Assembly (NCBI GenBank): GCA_030424825.1 | Contig: JAUHWE010000133.1 | Coordinates: forward strand, 1-9,718 | Length of the DNA: 9,718 nt | Reading direction: 5' to 3' | From: Verrucomicrobiia bacterium | GTDB taxonomy: Bacteria > Verrucomicrobiota > Verrucomicrobiia > Opitutales > Opitutaceae | In this document: one piece after another, positions 1 to 7,304 of the stretch | How the letters are laid out: every line of letters begins with the position of its first letter | How positions within the stretch are numbered: the first letter of the stretch is position 1 | The notes under the pieces: model-generated | Seen by the model: the letters and a program-made list of their open reading frames with translations, nothing else | Database searches by the model: none | Told to the model about the DNA's origin: nothing | Program-made: the position numbers and the translations under genes

Positions 1-542
1 CACACCCACATGCGATCGCCTACATGACGAATCTTCAGGCTATTCCATTCACCGAACGGCTTGTCCGCGTGAACTAAAGGGTGTTTGCCGTTTGTATCCG
101 CGTCTTCTTTCGGATTGTTGTACAGTCCCCCAGACCCACGATCCGCACCGATGTCCCATTTTCCACCCGCTTCAGTCGTGTCCCATATTTGAACTTGAGG
201 CGATCCACGCAGATAGATGCCGCTGTCAGCCTGAGCCACGGTTTTATACTCCAGCATCAGTTCAATATCTCCATAGTCCCGAACGGACGTGGCGTACGGG
301 CCCTTCCCGTCATTGACCAACTCACCGTTTTCCACGGTCCAATGCTTTTTGAAATCAGCCTGCTGCTCCTTAATCGCGACCTGGCGATCTTCTGCCTTGC
401 GAGACTGGTGCGGGTTGTCGCCATACCAACCGGAAAGGTCATGTCCGTTGAAAAGCGGACGAAAGCCTTCGGGCGGATTGACCTCCGCCCCATTGGCGTT
501 GAGGTAACAAAAGAGAATTATTAGAGCGGTTGTGTATTTCAT
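1..542 (-). CDS. Secreted DUF1080 (3-keto-disaccharide hydrolase-like) protein, 3' end missing
   Basis: The reading frame starts at the ATG at 542-540 and stays open for 180 codons to the left edge, so the C-terminus lies outside the window. Residues 1-19 form a signal peptide (short basic start, hydrophobic TALIILFCYL, cleavage probably after NGA), so the protein is exported. Motifs typical of DUF1080 (PF06439, jelly-roll concanavalin-like fold) are FRPLFNGHDLSGW (27-39), HWTVENGELVNDG (67-79), DYGDIELMLEYK (89-100), DSGIYLRG (106-113), QVQIWD (116-121), GGLYNN (138-143) and GEWNSLKIRHVGDR (164-177). Some members of this family cleave 3-keto-glycosides made by a Gfo/Idh-type dehydrogenase, which matches the two oxidoreductases directly upstream. 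The start overlaps the upstream stop in an ATGA, implying translational coupling. Family assignment is firm; the precise activity is inferred from the family. Confidence 0.9.
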   Translation of the reverse strand, partial: MKYTTALIILFCYLNANGAEVNPPEGFRPLFNGHDLSGWYGDNPHQSRKAEDRQVAIKEQQADFKKHWTVENGELVNDGKGPYATSVRDYGDIELMLEYKTVAQADSGIYLRGSPQVQIWDTTEAGGKWDIGADRGSGGLYNNPKEDADTNGKHPLVHADKPFGEWNSLKIRHVGDRMWV

Positions 543-1624
543 TTCATTTCAATCGTTTTGCCAGTTCGAAAACTCTCATCTGCCGCGAGAACGATACGAC
601 TCGCGCTGCAAGCGGCCTCAAGAAGTTCGGATACATCCAGATTCTCATTAATAGCCTTTAGAAAATACTCCTGCTCTCGGTGAAAGAGCGCGTCATGATC
701 CGGTTCCGACTCCATCGAGATAAATTCGTCTTGCCGGGCCAGCTGCCCTTCCGCATCGAGCTCGCTGTGGTGGACCTGCAACCGTTCCGTGCCGGAGTGG
801 GCTTCAATCTTGGCACTCTGCCCTTGGGCTCCGGACTTTTCCGCCACAATGGAAATGCATCCTTTCGGTCCGATGACGTCTTTGATGAAAAACGCGTTTT
901 CGCTCATCATAGGACCCCAGCCTGCCTCATACCAGCCCACCGATCCATCTTCAAAAGTCACCTGCAGGTGGGCGTAGTTGATCTTTCCCTCGGGCAGTTC
1001 ATCGGTCAAACGGGCTCCAATACCCGACACGCGTACCGGTCTCGATTTAGTCATCTGGCACATCACATCGACATAGTGAACCCCGCAATCAACAACGGGC
1101 GAAATAGAAGACGCCAGGTTTTTGTGCGTCTCCCATTGATGGCCTGAAGACTGCTGATTAAGATTCATCCGCATCACAAGCGGCTTACCTAATGTGTGTA
1201 CTTTCTCTACAAATTGAATCCAGCTCGGATGGTGACGCAGAACGTAGCCCACAACCAGCTTGCGATCCACTTTTTTGGCGAGCGCTACCAATGCCTCCGC
1301 CTCCTCGATCGTTTCTGCGATGGGCTTTTCCAAGAACACATGACAACCCGCTTCCAGGGCCAGTTTAGTATATTCGTAGTGGGTATCTGGATAAGTAGTA
1401 ATACAAACCGCGTCCGGTTTCGTTTCTGACAACGCATCGACATAGCTGTCAAACCCAGGGTACTCCGCACCCAACTCCTCCATTACTTTGTTTCGCGACC
1501 CCGGACTTCTGGTACAAATACCTGCGATCTCAAATCCGTCCAATCGATGATAGGCCAAAATATGGGAACGTCCTGTATTCCCCGCCCCAACACATAAAAC
1601 TCGGTTTTTCTTTGGCTCTGCCAT
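539..1624 (-). CDS. Gfo/Idh/MocA family NAD(P)-dependent oxidoreductase, cytosolic
   Basis: This 361-aa protein has the usual two-domain layout. An N-terminal Rossmann fold begins at VLCVGAGNTGRSH (9-21), followed by the family signature EKPIAET (99-105), whose K100 is the expected catalytic lysine. The C-terminal substrate domain carries DCGVHYVD (179-186), where D179 and H183 match the conserved Asp/His of the family. There is no signal peptide (start MAEPKKNR), so it should act in the cytoplasm on a sugar, inositol or keto-sugar. It lies 16 nt after the Tat-type oxidoreductase gene, and an AAGG-like ribosome-binding site precedes the ATG. Its stop shares four bases with the start of the DUF1080 gene. 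The fold is certain. The substrate is unknown: dehydrogenases for myo-inositol, 3-keto-glucosides and other sugars share these motifs. A role in reducing an imported keto-sugar, or in further oxidation, is inferred from context. Confidence 0.93.
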   Translation of the reverse strand: MAEPKKNRVLCVGAGNTGRSHILAYHRLDGFEIAGICTRSPGSRNKVMEELGAEYPGFDSYVDALSETKPDAVCITTYPDTHYEYTKLALEAGCHVFLEKPIAETIEEAEALVALAKKVDRKLVVGYVLRHHPSWIQFVEKVHTLGKPLVMRMNLNQQSSGHQWETHKNLASSISPVVDCGVHYVDVMCQMTKSRPVRVSGIGARLTDELPEGKINYAHLQVTFEDGSVGWYEAGWGPMMSENAFFIKDVIGPKGCISIVAEKSGAQGQSAKIEAHSGTERLQVHHSELDAEGQLARQDEFISMESEPDHDALFHREQEYFLKAINENLDVSELLEAACSASRIVLAADESFRTGKTIEMK

Positions 1625-1640
1625 CTTGACCTTATTACGA

Positions 1641-2960
1641 TTAAAACTTTCGGTATTCTCGGCTGAGGTACTGATTAGCCTCTCTCAAATTGGGTATACT
1701 CATAGAGCTTGGATTCCAGGTTAGCTTTTTCCCTGGATAGCGACTGGCAACCACCCCCAGTTGCAGCGCTTCGCAAAGCGGTCCTCCATAAGAGAATGGA
1801 GACCCGGTCTTCCCTTCGCCCAAACAGGCGTCGACCCATTGACCATGATGGTCAATCGGCTCGAGTTCAGGACGGGGGACGCTTCGAATCAATTCTCTGG
1901 GAAAGGTCTGCGGGCCGCTCATATGCGGCATCATCAATACCCCCTTTTCCCCAATCATAACACAGCCTTGCTTAGGTAATTCAATGGCCCCATCTTCATT
2001 GAATCCCTCAATGTGGGAAGGCGGCCCATTCTCTCCGTCATACCAAGTCCACTTAAGCGTCTTTGAGGTATACTGAGTCGACGGAAACTGGTACTCCGTC
2101 TTCACACTTGTCGGGTGGGCAAACTCATTCGGTTCCCGACAATGGCTTCGAACCCATTTGGGGGAGGTCAACTCTAGTGCACGATAAGGCGTATCGAATA
2201 TGTGGACACCCATATCACCTAATGTCCCCGTACCGAAATCCAACAAACGGCGCCACTGGCCCGGATGAAAAATCTTATCGCGGTAGAGCCGTTCTTCCGC
2301 CACGCCCAGCCATAAGCCCCAATCCAAATTGGCAGGGACAGGGTCTGAATCCACGGGTAGCAATTCATTGGAACCCCACGACTTGTTAGACCAGACATGG
2401 ACTTCACTGATTTTTCCAACCAGTCCGCTTTTGATGTAGTCGACTGTCATACGCTGACCAATGGAGGCGCTGACTTGGATCCCCATCTGCGTCACCAGGC
2501 CCTTCTTTTCTGCAAGCAGCTTGAGTTGCCGGTTTTCGAGAACATTATGGGCAAGAGGCTTTTCGCAGTAGACATGTTTGCCTCGTTCCATCGCATGCGA
2601 CGATATGGGCGCATGCATGTGGTCCGGTGTGCACACGAGCACCGCATCGATGCGGTCTCCCATCTTGTCGAACAGCTTCCGGTAGTCGCTAAATGTTTCC
2701 GCGCCCGGCACGTCTGCCGAACGCTCAGCGAGTGTATCACTGTCCACGTCACACAAGGCAACGATTTCCACGTTGGGTAGACGAAACAGGGCATCGAAAT
2801 TGCCTTTACCGCGACCCCCAACCCCGATCTGGGCAATCTGCAACTTCCCGTTGGGTGAACTCGCCCACACTTTTGCAGGGAGTATTGAGAAAGCAGTGAC
2901 GCCGCTCAATGCTTTGATAAACTGCCTTCGATTTGTTCGAGTATCTAATGTGCCACTCAT
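1641..2960 (-). CDS. Tat-exported Gfo/Idh/MocA family oxidoreductase
   Basis: This 439-aa protein begins with a twin-arginine type leader: NRRQFIK at 10-16, then a mildly hydrophobic stretch ending near PAKVWA (28-33). The Rossmann motif follows at IGVGGRGKGN (45-54), with an acidic end of strand two (CDVDS, 70-74), then TPDHMHAP (111-118) and CEKPLAHN (132-139) holding the catalytic lysine K134. GDMGVHIFD (248-256) supplies the conserved His (H253). The extended C-terminal half is that of the long bacterial form common in PVC bacteria and Bacteroidota. Tat export means the protein folds with its bound NAD(P) before transport, as known for Zymomonas glucose-fructose oxidoreductase, so it probably works in the periplasm. 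It starts 9 nt after the MFS permease gene; an AGGT that overlaps the permease stop serves as ribosome-binding site. A glycoside 3-oxidation role is inferred from the DUF1080 neighbour. The substrate is not known. Confidence 0.93.
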   Translation of the reverse strand: MSGTLDTRTNRRQFIKALSGVTAFSILPAKVWASSPNGKLQIAQIGVGGRGKGNFDALFRLPNVEIVALCDVDSDTLAERSADVPGAETFSDYRKLFDKMGDRIDAVLVCTPDHMHAPISSHAMERGKHVYCEKPLAHNVLENRQLKLLAEKKGLVTQMGIQVSASIGQRMTVDYIKSGLVGKISEVHVWSNKSWGSNELLPVDSDPVPANLDWGLWLGVAEERLYRDKIFHPGQWRRLLDFGTGTLGDMGVHIFDTPYRALELTSPKWVRSHCREPNEFAHPTSVKTEYQFPSTQYTSKTLKWTWYDGENGPPSHIEGFNEDGAIELPKQGCVMIGEKGVLMMPHMSGPQTFPRELIRSVPRPELEPIDHHGQWVDACLGEGKTGSPFSYGGPLCEALQLGVVASRYPGKKLTWNPSSMSIPNLREANQYLSREYRKF

Positions 2961-2969
2961 AAATTTTAC

Positions 2970-4193
2970 CTAATTCGATTCTGCTTCCACGCTCTTTACC
3001 TCAGGCGCTTTAAAGAATATTGCGAATACGACTATCACGACCGCTGCCATTCCAGCAGGCACAAGCCAAATCGCCTTCCAATCGTGGACAAATGTGCCCG
3101 CTACGATTTCCGTTTCGTACGCCTTCACCACATATCCAGAAATTTTTGTCCCGATCAATAGACCCAATCCGTAGGTGATCAATGCAATGAATCCCTGAGC
3201 GCTCGCTCGTAAGTTTTTCGGAGCGACATTGTCCACGTGTATATGCCCCGTCACGAAAAAGAAGTCGTAGCAAATTCCATGCAGGATGATGCCCGCGTAG
3301 AACATGAATACGAGGCTATCCGAGTTGCCCATTGCGAAAAGAATGTACCGGACAAGCCAGGCGAGCATCCCAAACAGGAGCATCTTCTTCACCCCCAGCC
3401 GGGCCAGAAAGAATGGCATAAGCAACATAAACCCGATTTCCGACATTTGACCTAGAGTCATCTTGCCTGCTGCATTCTCAAACCCGGATTCGTTGAGAAA
3501 CAAATTCGTGAAATTGTAGTAGAAGGCTAACGGGACGCATATGAAAAGTGATCCGATCGCGAAGACCGCAAAGGAGCGATCCTTCAACATAGACAGGGCG
3601 TCTAGGTTCAAGACATCACGGACGGTGACTTTCTTGTCGGATGACTGAGGCGGAGTCCGGGGAAGAAGGAACGAAAATACACCTAACACTACCGATGCCC
3701 CCGCAGCGATCTTCATGGGGATTGAGGTATTCTCGATTCCCAGACTCCCCACCAATAAGCCCGCCGCAATCCATCCGATTGTCCCCAGCACGCGTATCGC
3801 TGGAAACTGCTTCCCCGTATCATCCATCTGGGCAAACGATATTGTATTTACCAAAGCCAAGGTTGGATTGTAGGCCATCGCATAGACGAAGAGCATCCAG
3901 AACAAAGTGGTCGCGTCCGTAACTGACGCGCTAAAGTAGAGAATCGCCGCCCCTATCAAATGGCAAACTCCGAGTACCCGTTCCGCATTGAAAAAACGGT
4001 CCGCGATCATCCCTACAAAAAACGGCGCGATCAAAGCGCCCCAAGGCATCGTCGCGTAAGCATCCCCTATCTGAGCGCCGTCGAACGAAAGCCCTTGGCT
4101 TAGATAGGTTCCTAAGGTCACGAACCATGCCCCCCACACAAAAAACTGGAGGAACATCATCGCTGATAGCTGTAAACGCACGGAGGATTTCAT
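2970..4193 (-). CDS. MFS permease of the nucleoside:H+ symporter (NupG-like) group, probable sugar or glycoside carrier
   Basis: This 407-aa polytopic inner-membrane protein fits 12 transmembrane helices. Recognisable features are the N-terminal LQFFVWGAWFVTLGTYL (15-31), the MFS loop 2-3 motif GMIADRFFNAERVLG (61-75), a charged central loop around 180-205, and GQMSEIGFMLLMPF (248-261), which is characteristic of the NupG/XapB-like family (PF03825). E. coli NupG is about the same length. PVC and Bacteroidota genomes carry many such permeases next to Gfo/Idh and DUF1080 genes, where sugars or their derivatives are more likely cargo than nucleosides. It is the first gene of the leftward operon, so its upstream region should hold the operon promoter. 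There is no clear Shine-Dalgarno sequence before the ATG. The cargo cannot be inferred from the sequence alone. Confidence 0.88.
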   Translation of the reverse strand: MKSSVRLQLSAMMFLQFFVWGAWFVTLGTYLSQGLSFDGAQIGDAYATMPWGALIAPFFVGMIADRFFNAERVLGVCHLIGAAILYFSASVTDATTLFWMLFVYAMAYNPTLALVNTISFAQMDDTGKQFPAIRVLGTIGWIAAGLLVGSLGIENTSIPMKIAAGASVVLGVFSFLLPRTPPQSSDKKVTVRDVLNLDALSMLKDRSFAVFAIGSLFICVPLAFYYNFTNLFLNESGFENAAGKMTLGQMSEIGFMLLMPFFLARLGVKKMLLFGMLAWLVRYILFAMGNSDSLVFMFYAGIILHGICYDFFFVTGHIHVDNVAPKNLRASAQGFIALITYGLGLLIGTKISGYVVKAYETEIVAGTFVHDWKAIWLVPAGMAAVVIVVFAIFFKAPEVKSVEAESN

Positions 4194-4316
4194 AGGTTTG
4201 GAATCGAAGGTGGAACGAGAGATTTGATCGTGCAGTTTTTTAACCGCCTGTCTATCCAGAGTTCACGTTAGCCATCCACAACTTCATAAATTGTACCAAC
4301 TGGGCTCCGGGCAGAA

Positions 4317-4344
4317 TTGACCAATCGGGCACAAAAATTAGCAT
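4317..4344 (+). promoter_or_regulatory. Weak sigma-70-like promoter candidate for the paralogue pair
   Basis: TTGACC (4317-4322, five of six bases of the -35 consensus) is followed after 16 nt by TAGCAT (4339-4344, four of six of the -10 consensus). If used, it would give a leader of about 165 nt before the GTG at 4517. Matches of this quality arise often by chance, so the call is tentative. Confidence 0.22.
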
Positions 4345-4480
4345 TTTCGCTGAAGCGGGCCGGTGTCCCTCAATACAGGGTTTCGAAAAACACGCTACTC
4401 AAGAGTGACCGCGTGATTCGACCCGATTGAAGAACCGCTTTGCAGTAACGGTTGCGGACCCCTTAACCTATCAATTATCG

Positions 4481-4508
4481 TTGCGGTAATCTTCCAATGG
4501 TTTCTAAT
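4481..4508 (+). promoter_or_regulatory. Start-proximal promoter candidate giving a nearly leaderless transcript
   Basis: TTGCGG (4481-4486) and TCTAAT (4503-4508, five of six bases of the -10 consensus) are 16 nt apart. Transcription would begin at about 4515-4517, on or next to the GTG start codon. This fits the absence of a Shine-Dalgarno sequence there, but the -35 is poor. Confidence 0.2.
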
Positions 4509-4516
4509 AGTGAACA

Positions 4517-5833
4517 GTGAATCCATCTACCCCCATTCGCGATAGGACGTTCCTCATACTGTCAATTGCCGTGTGTTTTGCAGCTGGATTCGCACTAGAA
4601 CGATGGTTGAACAACGAAGCCGATCATCGCGTTAATCAATATTCGAAAGCGGCACATTTTTCGTTTTCGAGCGATCACTCATCACTGTCGGAAGTTACTA
4701 CCGTACCTACGCCGGCGAAAACCGAATGGTACGATAAAAATTATTCGGGAAAATGGGACGAACTACTCTCTATCGTGGCTTCGCTGAAGCCTCAGGACGA
4801 AAGTTTGCGCCCCTTGCTTCGTCGACTACGGGAATACTCAACGGGGGAAAAGAAGGCTTTGCTTGAAGCCACACTTGATCATCCCGAAAAGAATCGATTG
4901 TCCCTCATCGTAGGCTGGGCATTTCAGGCAATCGTCCTCGATTCATTCGACGAGGGAGTAAAAACCTATTCTGAAATTTCCCCTTCCGATCAACGGCAAT
5001 ACGCATGGCTCATCGTCAATTCTTTAAGCCAAAACAATCCCGAGAAGACTTGGAACTGGCTAGACTCAGTTGAATCAGGCGAATCAAACTTAAGCATCCT
5101 TCCCAACCAATTGCCAGCGCTTCGGTCAATGGCTCTAGGCAATATGCTGTTCGATCCGGAAAAGCACATTCGTTCTCTCGAGCTCGCTCAATCCGTTTCG
5201 GACATTCGCGTCAAAGAATCCCTCACCGATCGAGTGATTGCTGCCATGCTAGACCACAACATGGATCAAGCCATGAGCAATCTTGAAGGATTTCCAGAAC
5301 TAAGCGAGATGGTGACGGATAAGATGATCCAAAAATGGGCTGAAGAGGATACGTCAACTGCTTCAAACTACCTCAAAGAAAATCCTGGATTAATCACTCG
5401 AAAACGTCTGGTGGAAGTCGCGAAAAACCTAATCAATAAAAACGACTACCAGGAATTTAACCGTCTTTACGAGAGTCTCGATTCTGAACGCATGAAATCG
5501 TTTATGGCGTACCGGGCCGCAACCCATCAAGCGAGTCAGGACATCAACGAATCCATAAATTGGATTCGTACCATTCCTGATGGCATGAGTCGGCGCCAAG
5601 CAGGAGCCGCTGCGATTAAAGAAATGGGCTACACTAATAATTTGGACGACCACATCCAAGTCATCGAAACAGCGTTTGACGAATTTGAACTGGAACGATT
5701 TGAACTTTACCGTGAGACCCTGGAAATTTGGCAGAAAAAGGATCCCGATCGAGTACAGGCCGTGATTCGTAATCTTCCAAACGATGACCTAAATCTACGC
5801 AACGCGCTGGAAGAATCGTTGATAAAAGAATGA
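4517..5833 (+). CDS. Membrane-anchored alpha-helical repeat protein, first of a tandem paralogue pair (function unknown)
   Basis: This 438-aa protein starts at a GTG with no visible Shine-Dalgarno sequence. It was chosen because it gives a short charged head (MNPSTPIRDR) before a hydrophobic segment (TFLILSIAVCFAAGFALE, 11-28), a signal anchor or uncleaved signal peptide. A polar, serine-rich linker runs to about 70. The rest is helical repeats of roughly 30-40 residues with a loose pattern of hydrophobic/Trp, Asp or Asn, then Ala and a Leu/Ile, often ending in Pro. Units begin near 130, 164, 206, 240, 270, 300, 332, 365 and 399; clear examples are WNWLDSV (179-185), KWAEEDTSTASNYL (273-286) and WQKKDPDRVQAVIRNLP (405-421). 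This suggests a TPR-like or HEAT-like solenoid outside the cytoplasm that binds a protein partner. No catalytic motif is seen. The next gene, 16 nt downstream, encodes a paralogue. The function is unknown. Confidence 0.85.
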   Translation: MNPSTPIRDRTFLILSIAVCFAAGFALERWLNNEADHRVNQYSKAAHFSFSSDHSSLSEVTTVPTPAKTEWYDKNYSGKWDELLSIVASLKPQDESLRPLLRRLREYSTGEKKALLEATLDHPEKNRLSLIVGWAFQAIVLDSFDEGVKTYSEISPSDQRQYAWLIVNSLSQNNPEKTWNWLDSVESGESNLSILPNQLPALRSMALGNMLFDPEKHIRSLELAQSVSDIRVKESLTDRVIAAMLDHNMDQAMSNLEGFPELSEMVTDKMIQKWAEEDTSTASNYLKENPGLITRKRLVEVAKNLINKNDYQEFNRLYESLDSERMKSFMAYRAATHQASQDINESINWIRTIPDGMSRRQAGAAAIKEMGYTNNLDDHIQVIETAFDEFELERFELYRETLEIWQKKDPDRVQAVIRNLPNDDLNLRNALEESLIKE

Positions 5834-5849
5834 AACGAGAAGCAAAGTA

Positions 5850-7148
5850 ATGAAGTCACTACTGCTACTACTCGGAACTTTCATTTTAGGATATCTTGTC
5901 GCCATCTTCACAAGCCAAGACGATCCCGTCGTTGAGAATGGCCCATCAAAGTCCTCTCAATCCCATATAAAGAAACAGGATCCAGTAGCGCCTGACCCAA
6001 ACCTGCATTCAGAAGAGCCACCCGTAGACTGGTTCAATTCGGACTTCAACGGCAGTTGGATCCAGTTCATTGACCATCTTGTCACACTTTCCCCTAAATC
6101 TGGAGCATTTAGCGCAGCCTGGCAGAGAATCCATGCCCTGCCACTTTCAGGCCAATGGGAGCTTTTCCACGGCGCCCTTTCCTATCGAAATCGCGGCAAA
6201 GTAAAGGATTTGATTTCCAACCTCATCTACACTCTGGCCAAAGAGGACATGCCTCGAGCCCAGAAAATGTTCGAGGAAATGATCCCGCATGACCAAGCCC
6301 AATTCGGCACAACCTTTTTATACGGCTGGGCGAATGGCGACTCAAAAGGCGCCTGGGATTGGCTGAACTCGGTAGATCGTTCGACAACGGGTTCGTTCCT
6401 GCGTTCGGATACCATTATGCAGATAAAGCGGGCAACCATCATAGGAATGATGAATGATCCCATCAATAGCATCGATGTGCTAGAGCTAGCCCTGAAAGAG
6501 GAAGATATCTTATTCGCAGAACAGTCATTGGATGTGGTCATCCACCAATTGATCCAAAAAGATATGGACCAGACTCTGGCACTTGTCGATTCACACCCCA
6601 GCATCGCCGACACGATCGTCAAAAAGGCAATCGAACATTGGGCGAGAACAGATTTACCTCAAGCAGCGAACTTCTTGATGACCAACGAAGATATCGCTTC
6701 AGTCGAAAGTGCCGCGATCGTCGGTGAAATGATGATACTCAATAACGTATCGGAAAATATTTCACAACTATACAGCGAACTCAAACGACCTGAACTTAAA
6801 GAACAATTGGCATTGGTCGCGGCCGGGCATAGTGCTCAACATGATTTAAACGAGTCGATCAAATGGGTCGATTCAATCAAAACAAGACGAACCAAACGTC
6901 AGGCAGCGGCGAACGTAATTCATAAGTTGGGTTTTAGTGAAAACATGGATACGCATATCCAATTTCTAGAAATCATATTAGGGACGACTGCCGATGCTCG
7001 ACCCGCCTACGTACGATCCCTCCGCGAGTGGCAAAAAACAAACCCGGATCGAGTCAATGAGTATGTCGACTCACTTCCCACCGATGCCTCTGATTTGCGA
7101 GATCAGCTCATCTGGCAGCTTAATCTCAATCTGGATTCTAAAGACTAA
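5850..7148 (+). CDS. Membrane-anchored alpha-helical repeat protein, second of the tandem pair (function unknown)
   Basis: This 432-aa protein has an N-terminal hydrophobic segment (LLLLLGTFILGYLVAIF, 4-20), a Pro/Ser/Lys-rich linker to about 58, and about nine helical repeats like those of the preceding gene. Shared blocks keep a constant offset of ten residues from the first paralogue: WFNSDFNGSW (61-70), WDWLNSV (169-175), KDMDQTLALV (237-246), HWARTDLPQAANFL (263-276), LNESIKWV (333-340) and KRQAAANVIHKLGF (349-362). The offset becomes eleven for WQKTNPDRV (394-402). The hydrophobic linker-proximal parts differ. It starts at an ATG with a GAGAAG-like site upstream, 16 nt after the first gene, so the two are almost surely co-transcribed and arose by duplication. 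It probably forms a periplasm-facing solenoid. No enzyme motif is visible and no function can be assigned. Confidence 0.86.
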   Translation: MKSLLLLLGTFILGYLVAIFTSQDDPVVENGPSKSSQSHIKKQDPVAPDPNLHSEEPPVDWFNSDFNGSWIQFIDHLVTLSPKSGAFSAAWQRIHALPLSGQWELFHGALSYRNRGKVKDLISNLIYTLAKEDMPRAQKMFEEMIPHDQAQFGTTFLYGWANGDSKGAWDWLNSVDRSTTGSFLRSDTIMQIKRATIIGMMNDPINSIDVLELALKEEDILFAEQSLDVVIHQLIQKDMDQTLALVDSHPSIADTIVKKAIEHWARTDLPQAANFLMTNEDIASVESAAIVGEMMILNNVSENISQLYSELKRPELKEQLALVAAGHSAQHDLNESIKWVDSIKTRRTKRQAAANVIHKLGFSENMDTHIQFLEIILGTTADARPAYVRSLREWQKTNPDRVNEYVDSLPTDASDLRDQLIWQLNLNLDSKD

Positions 7149-7223
7149 TCCATAGCTTTCCAATCGGATCAGGAAAGTTCGCTACCCTTTATACAGACAT
7201 CAAGTATCTCCCTCTAAAAACAA

Positions 7224-7252
7224 TAAAGGAGGGCTTTCGAAGCCCTCCTTTA
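7224..7252 (-). terminator. Rho-independent terminator for metY, possibly also serving the convergent pair
   Basis: A perfect 13-bp stem (7224-7236 with 7240-7252, core GGAGGGCTT/AAGCCCTCC) closes a 3-nt loop. On the minus strand it is followed by the T-rich run TTTATTGTTTTT, the usual intrinsic-terminator tail, about 50 nt past the metY stop. On the plus strand only a short TTT lies in the stem base, followed by A-rich sequence, so termination of the paralogue transcript here would be weaker. Genes converge on this site. Confidence 0.88.
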
Positions 7253-7304
7253 GAAAAAGATAATTTACTGCGGCATTCCTACCTCAACCCGCTTGATTCC
7301 CAGC

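Larger units (their letters stand above)
4194..4516. other. Divergent intergenic region between the sugar operon and the tandem paralogues
   Basis: This 323-nt stretch holds no convincing gene. It separates the leftward operon (start 4193) from the rightward paralogue pair (start 4517) and must carry promoters for both. On the plus strand the best matches are TTGACC/TAGCAT and a start-proximal TTGCGG/TCTAAT, listed separately. On the minus strand only an isolated TACAAT (4296-4291) stands out, and it has no acceptable -35. Small imperfect inverted repeats occur, for example AACCG/CGGTT around 4433-4453, but none is long enough to call an operator or riboswitch. Confidence 0.5.

Noticed and set aside
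81..524. Plus-strand open frame of 147 codons
   Set aside because: It lies wholly antisense to the DUF1080 gene, whose minus-strand translation has clear family motifs. The plus-strand product has no recognisable features.
680..1147. Plus-strand open frame of 155 codons
   Set aside because: It is antisense to the cytosolic Gfo/Idh/MocA gene, and its composition is that expected of an antisense shadow.
2397..2836. Open frames on both strands within the Tat-type oxidoreductase gene
   Set aside because: They overlap the conserved Rossmann coding sequence in other frames and show no protein family motif.
4428..4458. LacI-type operator near AACCG/CGGTT
   Set aside because: Only five bases pair exactly and the spacing is wrong for the usual central CG palindrome, so it is not supported.
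6227..6622. Minus-strand open frame of 131 codons within the second paralogue
   Set aside because: The plus-strand paralogue is supported by similarity to its neighbour over the same stretch, so the antisense frame is a shadow.
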